Position numbers and translations under genes: made by a program. This document shows positions 14,661-21,672 of a stretch of DNA of 25,772 nucleotides, one piece after another. The DNA comes from Bacillota bacterium. Lineage in GTDB: Bacteria > Bacillota > Bacilli > Alicyclobacillales > SLC66. Numbering within the stretch: the first letter of the stretch is position 1; the number at the start of each line of letters is the position of its first letter. The notes beneath the pieces were generated by a model. It was not told where the DNA came from, searched no databases, and was given only the letters and a program-made list of their open reading frames with translations. The DNA lies in NCBI GenBank assembly GCA_021821185.1, contig JAKACU010000018.1, forward strand, positions 1-25,772, read 5' to 3'.

Positions 14661-15537
14661 CATCGGCGGTACCAAAATTCGTGCGGCGGCCGTGGATGAA
14701 AGTGGCGAGATAGCTTATATACGACAGGTACCGACCATGGCCAAACAAGGTCCGGACATCGTTGTTGGGCACTGTGTGGAGATCATTCAGCAGATTTTAC
14801 GTGAGATTTCTCCGCATCACGTATTAGGGATTGGTATCGCTAGCGCAGGACAGATCGATCCCGAAACGGGTACTGTACTTCGTAGTACAGATACATTTGC
14901 GCATTGGCAAGGTGTTAAGATCGCTGATCGTGTTGCAGCTTTGGTGGGATTACCTACGCGTGTAGAAAATGATGTAAATGCCGCGCTATTGGGTGAATTC
15001 TGGCTCGGTAAAGCCAAAGGGTGTGATCGTGCTGCCTTGGTCGCTCTTGGAACGGGTGTGGGTGGAGCGCTGCTTGAGAACGGCCAATTGGCACATGGGG
15101 TGCATTGTCGAGCTGGGGAATTTGGGCACATGATCTATCAGGCTGATGGAAGATTGTGTGGTTGTGGCGCTCGAGGCTGTTATGAATCTTATCTTTCAGG
15201 ACCAAGTCTAGCGTCTGCTTATTCGTCTAGTAACGCATCAAACCTTACTGCTGAAGAAGTAATGATGGAGTCGAAGGAGGGGAATGTCAATGCACAAGTG
15301 GCAGTCATTGCATGGGCCAAGTCATTGGCTTGCTTGTTGGTTTCTATACAAAACAGTTTTGATCCGGAATGTATCATCCTTGGAGGGGGGATCGTTGATA
15401 GTAGGAATGCATGGTGGCCAAAATTAAAAGATGCGTTAAAAGAGTATCCTTGGCCCGTGTCCGTTGAACCTGCCACATTTGGCAATTATGCTGCACTTCT
15501 GGGTGCTGCGCGACTCATCGTTGAAGGGGAGGGATAG
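14635..15537 (+). CDS. nanK: ROK-family sugar kinase, probable N-acetylmannosamine kinase
   Basis: The 300-residue protein has the phosphate-binding motif GVDIGGTKIRAA at the N-terminus, the catalytic VENDVNAALLGE, LGTGVGGALLENGQ, and the ROK zinc site H-M-I...CGCGARGCYE. ROK kinases phosphorylate glucose, GlcNAc, ManNAc or fructose at the 6-position. Lying directly after nanE, a ManNAc kinase that supplies ManNAc-6-P is the best reading, though GlcNAc or a rarer amino sugar is possible. The start at 14635 (after GAAAGGCTGG) lies within the nanE 3' end. Only 3 bp separate it from dehydrogenase 2. The gene symbol rests on context. Confidence 0.82.
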   Translation: MAMLAVGVDIGGTKIRAAAVDESGEIAYIRQVPTMAKQGPDIVVGHCVEIIQQILREISPHHVLGIGIASAGQIDPETGTVLRSTDTFAHWQGVKIADRVAALVGLPTRVENDVNAALLGEFWLGKAKGCDRAALVALGTGVGGALLENGQLAHGVHCRAGEFGHMIYQADGRLCGCGARGCYESYLSGPSLASAYSSSNASNLTAEEVMMESKEGNVNAQVAVIAWAKSLACLLVSIQNSFDPECIILGGGIVDSRNAWWPKLKDALKEYPWPVSVEPATFGNYAALLGAARLIVEGEG

Positions 15538-15540
15538 TTC

Positions 15541-16551
15541 ATGATTGACATTGCTCTGATTGGTGCAGGGTTGATTGGTTCAGTACATGCTGATTCTTTG
15601 ATTCATATGCCGGAAGTTCAATTGCGAGCGGTGTGCGATATTCAGTATGATCGAGCACTGCAAATAGCAAAGAGTGTCAATGCAATCGCATTTGCAGACA
15701 TTCAATCACTAATTGCTTCACCTGTATGGGAAAATATTGATGTTGTACTCGTATGCGTTCCAACGTACTTGCACGAGGAAATGGTAGTCATTGCAGCCAC
15801 ACACAAAAAACATATTTTCTGCGAAAAACCGATTGCACTGACTGAAGTTTCAGCGGCTAGGATGATTGAAGTATGTGCAAAGAATCAAGTGTTGTTCGGA
15901 GTAGGGCATGTGGTGAGGTTTTTTCCAGAGTATGTAAAGCTTCGTGAGCAAGTGGTAGCAGGTGGAATTGGAGAAATCGGGACAATTCGAACATTTCGTG
16001 GTGGAGTATTTCCCTATGGTTGGGATAGTTGGTATGGAGACGAAGAAAAAAGTGGTGGTATTCTCGTTGATTTGTTAATTCACGACCTTGACTTCATCGA
16101 TGCCATGATTAATCCGATTGAGCAGTTATTCGCTCGCCGCATATCAACGCATCACCGTAAAGAGAGAGATTATGCGCTTGTCGTGGGTAGGTTAAGAAAC
16201 GGAGCAATCTTTCACATGGAAGCCACTTGGGCGCATTCATCAGGTTTTCGCTATGGATTTGAATACGCTGGTTCACGGGGGATGATAGAATTTGACAGTG
16301 AAAAAACGCCACCACTTCAGCTCATGACCAAACCATCGCCTACAGCGGTAGGTCATCATACAGCGGTGGTTCCAGAAAGCCCTTTCTTGAAATCACCATA
16401 TCAAGTTGAGCTGGAAGCATTTTTGGCGGCAGTCCAAGAACGACGAGTTCCGCCAATAACCGGTGAGACTGCTTTGCGAGCTTTGCAATTATCGCTTGCG
16501 GCACGTCGTTCGGCTCAAGAGCTCAAGCCAATTTTAGTGCAAAATGTTTGA
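15541..16551 (+). CDS. Gfo/Idh/MocA-family sugar dehydrogenase 2
   Basis: 336 residues with Rossmann motif IALIGAGLIGSVHAD (4-18), CDIQYDR at the ribose site, CEKPIAL (95-97 EKP) and GGILVDLLIHDLDFID with His181. It resembles myo-inositol-2-dehydrogenase/IolG-type members in layout (GGILVDLLIHDLD). It probably oxidises or reduces a ring position of the imported sugar or a derivative. ATG after GGGGAGGG. Followed after 14 bp by dehydrogenase 3. Confidence 0.9.
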   Translation: MIDIALIGAGLIGSVHADSLIHMPEVQLRAVCDIQYDRALQIAKSVNAIAFADIQSLIASPVWENIDVVLVCVPTYLHEEMVVIAATHKKHIFCEKPIALTEVSAARMIEVCAKNQVLFGVGHVVRFFPEYVKLREQVVAGGIGEIGTIRTFRGGVFPYGWDSWYGDEEKSGGILVDLLIHDLDFIDAMINPIEQLFARRISTHHRKERDYALVVGRLRNGAIFHMEATWAHSSGFRYGFEYAGSRGMIEFDSEKTPPLQLMTKPSPTAVGHHTAVVPESPFLKSPYQVELEAFLAAVQERRVPPITGETALRALQLSLAARRSAQELKPILVQNV

Positions 16552-16565
16552 AAGGGGACTTCGTC

Positions 16566-17543
16566 ATGAAATTGGCTATGTTAGGTGCGGCACACGTTCA
16601 CGCGAGCGAGTATGTCCAAGTCTGTAAAACAATTCCAGATGTAGAGTTTACACAGATATACGATGCTAATCTTGGCACTGCAAAGCGCATCGCTGAATTG
16701 TGTGATGCGACGGCGACGGATGATCCTTTAACTTGCTTGTCTCCAGCTATTGATGCAGTGGTGATCTGCTCGGAGAATTATCGCCATGTTGAATTGGTGC
16801 AATCAGCGGCACTCGCAGGTAAAGACATATTATGCGAAAAACCATTGGCTACTAATGTTGCTGATGCGCAAGAACTGGTGACGTTATGCTCCCGATTGGG
16901 CGTGCAATTACAAACGGCATTTCCCTGTCGCTATCATCCTACTATCGCGCGTACCAAAGAGCTGATCGATCAGGGATTGCTGGGTGAAATCCTCGCTGTT
17001 CGTGCGACCAATCAAGGGCAAATTCCAGGTGGGTGGTTTGCTGATCCACTTTTGGCAGGCGGCGGGGCATTGATGGACCACACGGTTCACGTGGTAGATT
17101 TGCTACGGTTTTTACTGCATGATGAATTTGATTCTGTGTTCGCCTATAGTGCTACGCGTTTTCATGATGTTAAAACGGAAGACAGTGCTTTTCTATCCAT
17201 GACGTTAAAAAACGGCGTTATCGTCACGTTAGATCCCAGTTGGTCACGGCCTCTGTCCTATCCTACTTGGGGGAATGTAACGATGGAGTTGGTGGGTACA
17301 GAGGGAACGCTGTTTGTTGATATGTTTTCTCAGAATATGGAATTTTACAGTACGTCTTCTTATCAATGGCTTCCTTTTGGTACCAATATGAATCGCCTCA
17401 TGTTGATCGATTTTGTTGAACGATTACAACAAAAACAACCCGTTGCGATTACGGGGGAAGACGGTTTGCGCGCCACCGAGGTTGTTGCTGCGGCCTATCT
17501 GTCGGTAAAGACAGGTACATTGTGTTCCATCACACACGTTTAA
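16566..17543 (+). CDS. Gfo/Idh/MocA-family dehydrogenase 3
   Basis: 325 residues (start ATG 16566, with AAAGGGGAC 6 bp before; a TTG at 16548 is in frame but lies upstream of that site). The nucleotide loop is atypical, LAMLGAAHVHASEY, a variant with histidines seen in a subset of family members. CEKPLATNVADA (91-93 EKP) and GGGALMDHTVHVVDLL with His175 are intact, as is QTAFPCRYHP. Clearly distinct in sequence from dehydrogenases 1, 2 and 4, so not a recent duplication. Substrate unknown. Confidence 0.9.
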   Translation: MKLAMLGAAHVHASEYVQVCKTIPDVEFTQIYDANLGTAKRIAELCDATATDDPLTCLSPAIDAVVICSENYRHVELVQSAALAGKDILCEKPLATNVADAQELVTLCSRLGVQLQTAFPCRYHPTIARTKELIDQGLLGEILAVRATNQGQIPGGWFADPLLAGGGALMDHTVHVVDLLRFLLHDEFDSVFAYSATRFHDVKTEDSAFLSMTLKNGVIVTLDPSWSRPLSYPTWGNVTMELVGTEGTLFVDMFSQNMEFYSTSSYQWLPFGTNMNRLMLIDFVERLQQKQPVAITGEDGLRATEVVAAAYLSVKTGTLCSITHV

Positions 17544-17574
17544 GTTACGGAATTATTCAAAAGGAGTAGTGTAT

Positions 17575-18438
17575 GTGAAGACGATTCGCGAATTAGATCG
17601 GGACCCAACATTGATTGTGCGTTCGACCATGGCGAGTCTGACAAAAGCCGAACAGAAGGTCGCACAGCTCGTACTTCAGGATCCTGAATATATGATGTTT
17701 GCATCGGTGACGGATGTTTCAGAGCGGGTATCTGTGGGTGAAACGACGGTGATTCGAGTCTGTCGCAAACTAGGTTTTCGAGGGTATCAGGAATTCAAAC
17801 TGGCGATTGCTCAGCACTTGAGCACACCTGCACAAGAAGTTCAGGGACCAATCCATGCGTCGGATACGCTGGATACCGCAATCCAAAAAATCGCTACGTA
17901 CAATCTGCAAACACTGCAGGATACAGCCAATTTGTTGAGTTCAACGCAGGTGCAGGAGGTTGCTAAACTCGTTAGAGAGGCGCGTCATGTTTACATCATC
18001 GGTGTAGGGTCATCTGGCATTACTGCACTTGATCTGAGATACAGGCTGATGCGCATCGGTATTCATGCCGTCAGTGAAAATGATGCTCATCTGATGGCAA
18101 TGCTTTGCTCACTTGCTACGCAAGAAGACGTTGTCATCGGTATTTCCGCGTCCGGTAGTACAAAAGATGTTATTGAAGCGCTGACGATTGCGAAAAACAA
18201 CAATGTTCCGATTGTATGCATCACAAACCATGCGCGATCGCCCATTACTCATCTTGCCCATGTAGCACTTCTTACAGTTGCTCGCGAATCACCATTACAA
18301 GGTGGTGCAGTCGGCACGAAGATCGCACAAATGCACGTATTGGATGCGCTGACGACCGCTATCTCGTTGGAGGATCATGATTTTGCAGCGAAGTCCATGG
18401 CAAAGACTGCGGAAGCGGTTGTTGATAAGCTGATGTAG
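17575..18438 (+). CDS. RpiR/MurR-family transcriptional regulator (HTH + SIS)
   Basis: 287 residues. The N-terminal HTH_6 domain covers about residues 15-85 (LTKAEQKVAQLVLQDP, then VSVGETTVIRVCRKLGFRGY). The C-terminal SIS domain (HVYIIGVGSSGITALDLRYR, VVIGISASGSTKDVIEAL) binds phosphosugars. Relatives control MurNAc, sialic acid, inositol and ribose genes and usually sense a sugar phosphate such as GlcNAc-6-P, ManNAc-6-P or MurNAc-6-P. GTG at 17575 lies 8 bp after AAGGAG; the in-frame GTG at 17569 is too close to it. Lying inside the operon, it probably regulates its own unit and senses the intermediate made by the kinase or NanE. Confidence 0.9.
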   Translation: MKTIRELDRDPTLIVRSTMASLTKAEQKVAQLVLQDPEYMMFASVTDVSERVSVGETTVIRVCRKLGFRGYQEFKLAIAQHLSTPAQEVQGPIHASDTLDTAIQKIATYNLQTLQDTANLLSSTQVQEVAKLVREARHVYIIGVGSSGITALDLRYRLMRIGIHAVSENDAHLMAMLCSLATQEDVVIGISASGSTKDVIEALTIAKNNNVPIVCITNHARSPITHLAHVALLTVARESPLQGGAVGTKIAQMHVLDALTTAISLEDHDFAAKSMAKTAEAVVDKLM

Positions 18439-18462
18439 AGAGTCCTATGAGGAGGAAAAGCG

Positions 18463-19353
18463 ATGAAACGATTAGCAGTAATTGGTCATCAACTTACGCA
18501 TAAATTTATTTATCCTGGGCATATCAATGGTTTTGATGTTGACAAGATGCGTCAATTTGGTGGGTGGATGGCTGATATGCATCGTGGAAGAGATGGTTCA
18601 CCGCTCAATCGTGACGTTCGGGTGGTTGCCATTGCAAGCTCGGATGCGAGTGCAGGCGAAATTGCAGAGGCCTGTTTTATCGATCATGTCTATAAGACGG
18701 TAGAGGAATTGCCGCCTGATTCTGTGGATGGCGTTTTGATCTTGGAAAATGACGGGGCAAAGCATCTGCAACTTGCACGGCCTTTTTTAGAACGTGGCAA
18801 ATTTGTTTATTGTGACAAGCCAGTTGCAACGACAGTGAGTGATCTTGAAGAGATGCAGCGCTTAGCTATGCAAAATGATGCTATCTGGATGGGTGGCTCA
18901 GCACTACGCTATAGCCCAAAACTACAGGCTGCAACCAGATTTATAGCGCAAAAAAGGCCCACAGGTCTTACAATCGTTGGCCCCGGAACATGGTATGACT
19001 ATGCTTGTCACACGGTTGAAGCACTACAAGTATTATTTGGCAACACCATTGTTTCTGTGCAACCCGTAGGCAATTTATCAGCAGGGGCTGTTGCGATTCA
19101 GTGGCAGGATGGTGCTTTGGCCACTTTGTTGTTTGGACGTGGTTATGAACCTCTCTTTCGTATTCATGCATTTTTTATGGATGAGATGAAGGAATGGATC
19201 ATAGATGATGCTTACGATTACTACTTGTCCCTATCAAAAGTTCTGGTGCAAAGGCTTTATCAGTTACCATCTGATGTAGAGCAACTGCATCCCTGGGAAG
19301 ACCTACATGCCATTACCAGTCTCTTAGAGACCGTGGGTCGTCAAATTCAATGA
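18463..19353 (+). CDS. Divergent Gfo/Idh/MocA-like dehydrogenase 4
   Basis: 296 residues, shorter than its three paralogues. The usual GxGxxG loop is absent (RLAVIGHQLTHKFIYPGHIN), followed by DKMRQFGGWMADMHRGRDG, an insertion unlike the others. The family fold shows in YCDKPVATTVSDLEEMQRLA (DKP at 118-120 in place of EKP) and in YDYACHTVEALQVLFG with His183. This layout is known in uncharacterised oxidoreductases of carbohydrate loci. AGGAGG precedes the ATG. Its TGA overlaps the nagB ATG (ATGA). It may be a dehydrogenase of altered cofactor use or have a non-redox role. Confidence 0.82.
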   Translation: MKRLAVIGHQLTHKFIYPGHINGFDVDKMRQFGGWMADMHRGRDGSPLNRDVRVVAIASSDASAGEIAEACFIDHVYKTVEELPPDSVDGVLILENDGAKHLQLARPFLERGKFVYCDKPVATTVSDLEEMQRLAMQNDAIWMGGSALRYSPKLQAATRFIAQKRPTGLTIVGPGTWYDYACHTVEALQVLFGNTIVSVQPVGNLSAGAVAIQWQDGALATLLFGRGYEPLFRIHAFFMDEMKEWIIDDAYDYYLSLSKVLVQRLYQLPSDVEQLHPWEDLHAITSLLETVGRQIQ

Positions 19354-20147
19354 TGATCAATCCGACGACGAAGGTGCAATGGGTTGTGAGAGACGACTGC
19401 GAAATGTTGAACGATCTCGCTACTCAGGTGCTAATCGATGTGTTGATGAACACATCGCGCCCTGTGATTGGCTTTGCAACGGGAGACACTCCTCGCAAAC
19501 TGTATACACGTCTGATAGCACGTTCCCTACAGGACGAGTCGTTGCAAAGACGTTGGCAGGATGTGATCGGTTTTAATCTAGATGAGTATGTGGGACTCCA
19601 TCCAAATCATCCACAGAGTTATCATCACTACATGTGGAAGCATGTGTACGAACATTTACCGATAACAAAAGAGCACATCTATATTCCAAATGGCATCGGG
19701 CACTTAAAAGACAACTGCAAAGAATATGACGATGCCTTGCAGTTTTATGGAGGCCCCGATATACAAATATTGGGAATTGGCAAAAATGGACATATCGGGT
19801 TCAACGAACCCGGGGACCATTTGGAGATCGGAACACATGTGACGCGATTGAGTGAAACGACTAGGCAGGCGAATGCACGGTTCTTTACGGATGAAGCTGT
19901 ACCCTTGCAGGCGGTTACAATGGGAATAGGTGGTATTTTGCATGCTAAGAGAATTCTTTTACTGGCCTTCGGAAGTGTTAAACGGGCAGCGTTGTTACAG
20001 GCGTTTTCTGGATCAATCGATACGAAATGCCCAGCTTCATTTCTACAGTTGCATGATAGGATAACGGTTTTTACTGATCAATCGATTGATACCTTGGACA
20101 ATGGATCGGCACTGCTATCAATGATAAAAAACCCGCGTAAGTTGTAG
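19350..20147 (+). CDS. nagB: Glucosamine-6-phosphate deaminase/isomerase
   Basis: 265 residues matching NagB: GFATGDTPRKLYTRL (phosphate loop), VIGFNLDEYVGL with the catalytic Asp78 region, and the active-site run IQILGIGKNGHIGFNEPGD with Asp138, His148 and Glu153. The VTMGIGGILHAKRILLLAFG motif follows. It converts glucosamine-6-P to fructose-6-P and ammonia, sending the sugar into glycolysis. Last gene of the operon; its final codons are part of the terminator stem. The deacetylase NagA needed between NanE and NagB for acetylated sugars is not in the window. Confidence 0.93.
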   Translation: MMINPTTKVQWVVRDDCEMLNDLATQVLIDVLMNTSRPVIGFATGDTPRKLYTRLIARSLQDESLQRRWQDVIGFNLDEYVGLHPNHPQSYHHYMWKHVYEHLPITKEHIYIPNGIGHLKDNCKEYDDALQFYGGPDIQILGIGKNGHIGFNEPGDHLEIGTHVTRLSETTRQANARFFTDEAVPLQAVTMGIGGILHAKRILLLAFGSVKRAALLQAFSGSIDTKCPASFLQLHDRITVFTDQSIDTLDNGSALLSMIKNPRKL

Positions 20148-20163
20148 TGGGTTTTTTATCATT
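20120..20163 (+). terminator. Intrinsic terminator of the amino-sugar operon
   Basis: AATGATAAAAAACCC (20120-20134) pairs perfectly over 15 bp with GGGTTTTTTATCATT (20149-20163) around a 14-nt loop, with the T-run in the descending arm. The stem overlaps the last nagB codons and its stop. The A-rich ascending arm could also serve the opposite direction. Confidence 0.85.
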
Positions 20164-20193
20164 TATCATGTTTGAAATATTTTAAAAATATAC

Positions 20194-20222
20194 TTGAAAA
20201 ATATATGATCATAGATTACTAT
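20194..20222 (+). promoter_or_regulatory. Promoter of the MFS transporter-kinase operon
   Basis: TTGAAA (20194-20199) and TACTAT (20217-20222) are separated by exactly 17 bp in AT-rich DNA, a good SigA-type promoter. Transcription should start within the palindrome that follows directly. Confidence 0.65.
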
Positions 20223-20262
20223 TATCTAGGATAACGTTTTCGTAAAACGTTATCCTAGATAA
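20222..20262. promoter_or_regulatory. Perfect palindrome with 19-bp arms, probable LacI-family operator
   Basis: TTATCTAGGATAACGTTTT (20222-20240) and its exact complement (20244-20262) flank a CGT centre. Each arm contains GATAACGTTTTC or its inverse, close to the LacI-family operator type with central CG and inverted A/T flanks, so this may be two overlapping operators. It covers the end of the -10 and the start site. The LacI-type regulator at 23095-24114 is the natural ligand. As RNA it would also form a strong 5' hairpin, but no T-tract follows. Confidence 0.7.
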
Positions 20263-20310
20263 GAAAGCGATTTCAAGAAGTTACATTATTTTTAAGAGGA
20301 GGTTGTGCAT

Positions 20311-21609
20311 ATGAAAAAACGCCGTTGGAGTATCGCGGTGTTGTTGGCTGTCGGTATCATTATTAATTATTTTGATCGGACCAATATGTCCGTAGCCACA
20401 AAGCCCCTGATGAGTGAATTTCACTTAACAGATGGCCAGATGGGAATCTTGTTGTCTGCTTTTGGTTGGTCTTATGCTTTACTACAAATTCCAATCGGTG
20501 CTTTGCTGGATAAGGTTGGTATAAAATGGCTAATGCGAGTTGGAACAATTTTGTGGACCGTCGCAACATTGATGACTGCCATCGTAAGTGGTATGGGACT
20601 TATCATTGTATCTCGAATTCTTTTAGGGGTTGCTGAAGCACCTGCATTTCCTGGTGCCGCCAAGGCCACTGGATATTGGTTTCCGCGTCGTGAACGGGGT
20701 TTAGCTACGTCCTCATTTGACGCTGCTGCCAAATTGTCTAATGTTCTTGGTGTACCGCTCATAGCTTGGGCTGTGATGGAATGGAGTTGGAGGGGCGGAT
20801 TTGTCTTAACAACCATTTTGAGTCTTCTTTATGCGATTGCGTATTGGATTTGGTATCGTGATCCAAAAGAAGATAAGCAGCTGAGCAAGGAAGAATACAC
20901 GTATATCATCGATGGTGGCGCTCAGGAAACGGGCGAAGCGCCTGGGGGCATTGCGAAAAACCTCGGCTACCTGTTAAGTTCTCGTAAAGTATGGGGATTA
21001 ACCATTGGCTTTTCGGCATACGGTTATTCGTTTTATCTTTTATTAACTTGGTTGCCTGGCTATTTGGAGAATCAAATGCACATGAGTGTCTTAAAATCAG
21101 GTTGGTACACCATAATTCCATGGATTGTCGCGACGATTGCCGACATTGTGATCGGAGGATGGCTTGTTGATTATTTGATCAACAAGGGGTTCAATGCGAC
21201 TAAAGTGCGAAAAAGTTTACTTGTTATCGGTATGATCATGGGCCTGGCTGTTGCTGGCGCCGCATTTACGAATAACCCCAATGTCGCCATCGCATTTATA
21301 TCCGTTGCTTTGGGGGGCCTAGCGTTTTCAGCGCCTATTGGGTGGAGTATTCCGGCTCTTATCGCACCAAAGGGGACGGTTGGAACGGTGGGAAGCATTA
21401 TGAACTTTTTTAATAACATCATGGGTATTTTAGCCCCTATAGTTACCGGATTTATTGCCGGCAGTACGGGCACATTTGGTCTCGGCTTTTTGGTGGCGGC
21501 TGTCGTCTTGGTGATAGGGATTTTAAGTTATTTATTCTTACTCAAGGATTTAGAGCAGATCAAAAGTCCAGTTCCTACTTCATTGCCTTCGAGTACCAAA
21601 GTTATTTGA
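20311..21609 (+). CDS. MFS transporter, anion:cation symporter (ACS) family, sugar-acid type
   Basis: 432 residues, about 12 membrane segments. The N-terminus (RRWSIAVLLAVGIIINYFDR TNMSVA) and the loop 2-3 region (GALLDKVGIKWLMRVGT) match the ACS family that includes hexuronate (ExuT), glucarate/galactarate (GudP/GarP) and galactonate carriers. PAFPGAAKATGYWFPRRERG is the characteristic second block. The substrate is a sugar acid; gluconate or a related aldonate is suggested by the kinase downstream. I chose ATG 20311 after AGAGGAGG, not the in-frame GTG at 20305. Controlled by the palindrome upstream. Confidence 0.9.
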   Translation: MKKRRWSIAVLLAVGIIINYFDRTNMSVATKPLMSEFHLTDGQMGILLSAFGWSYALLQIPIGALLDKVGIKWLMRVGTILWTVATLMTAIVSGMGLIIVSRILLGVAEAPAFPGAAKATGYWFPRRERGLATSSFDAAAKLSNVLGVPLIAWAVMEWSWRGGFVLTTILSLLYAIAYWIWYRDPKEDKQLSKEEYTYIIDGGAQETGEAPGGIAKNLGYLLSSRKVWGLTIGFSAYGYSFYLLLTWLPGYLENQMHMSVLKSGWYTIIPWIVATIADIVIGGWLVDYLINKGFNATKVRKSLLVIGMIMGLAVAGAAFTNNPNVAIAFISVALGGLAFSAPIGWSIPALIAPKGTVGTVGSIMNFFNNIMGILAPIVTGFIAGSTGTFGLGFLVAAVVLVIGILSYLFLLKDLEQIKSPVPTSLPSSTKVI

Positions 21610-21616
21610 TGGATGG

Positions 21617-21651
21617 ATTCATAGCCGTTGGTTAGACCAACGGCTATGAAT
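21617..21651 (+). repeat. Perfect 16-bp-stem hairpin between transporter and kinase genes
   Basis: ATTCATAGCCGTTGGT (21617-21632) and ACCAACGGCTATGAAT (21636-21651) pair completely around the triloop TAG. No T-run follows, and the kinase ribosome binding site (GGAGG, 21660) lies just beyond. It could set differential expression by RNA processing or attenuation, or be a second operator. It is placed like the hairpin at 9992-10031, after a transport gene. Confidence 0.7.
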
Positions 21652-21672
21652 AGAATATTGGAGGTTATAACT

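Noticed and set aside
20222..20262. The long palindrome as an intrinsic terminator
   Set aside because: The operon already has its own terminator at 20120-20163, no T-run follows the palindrome, and it lies on a good promoter.
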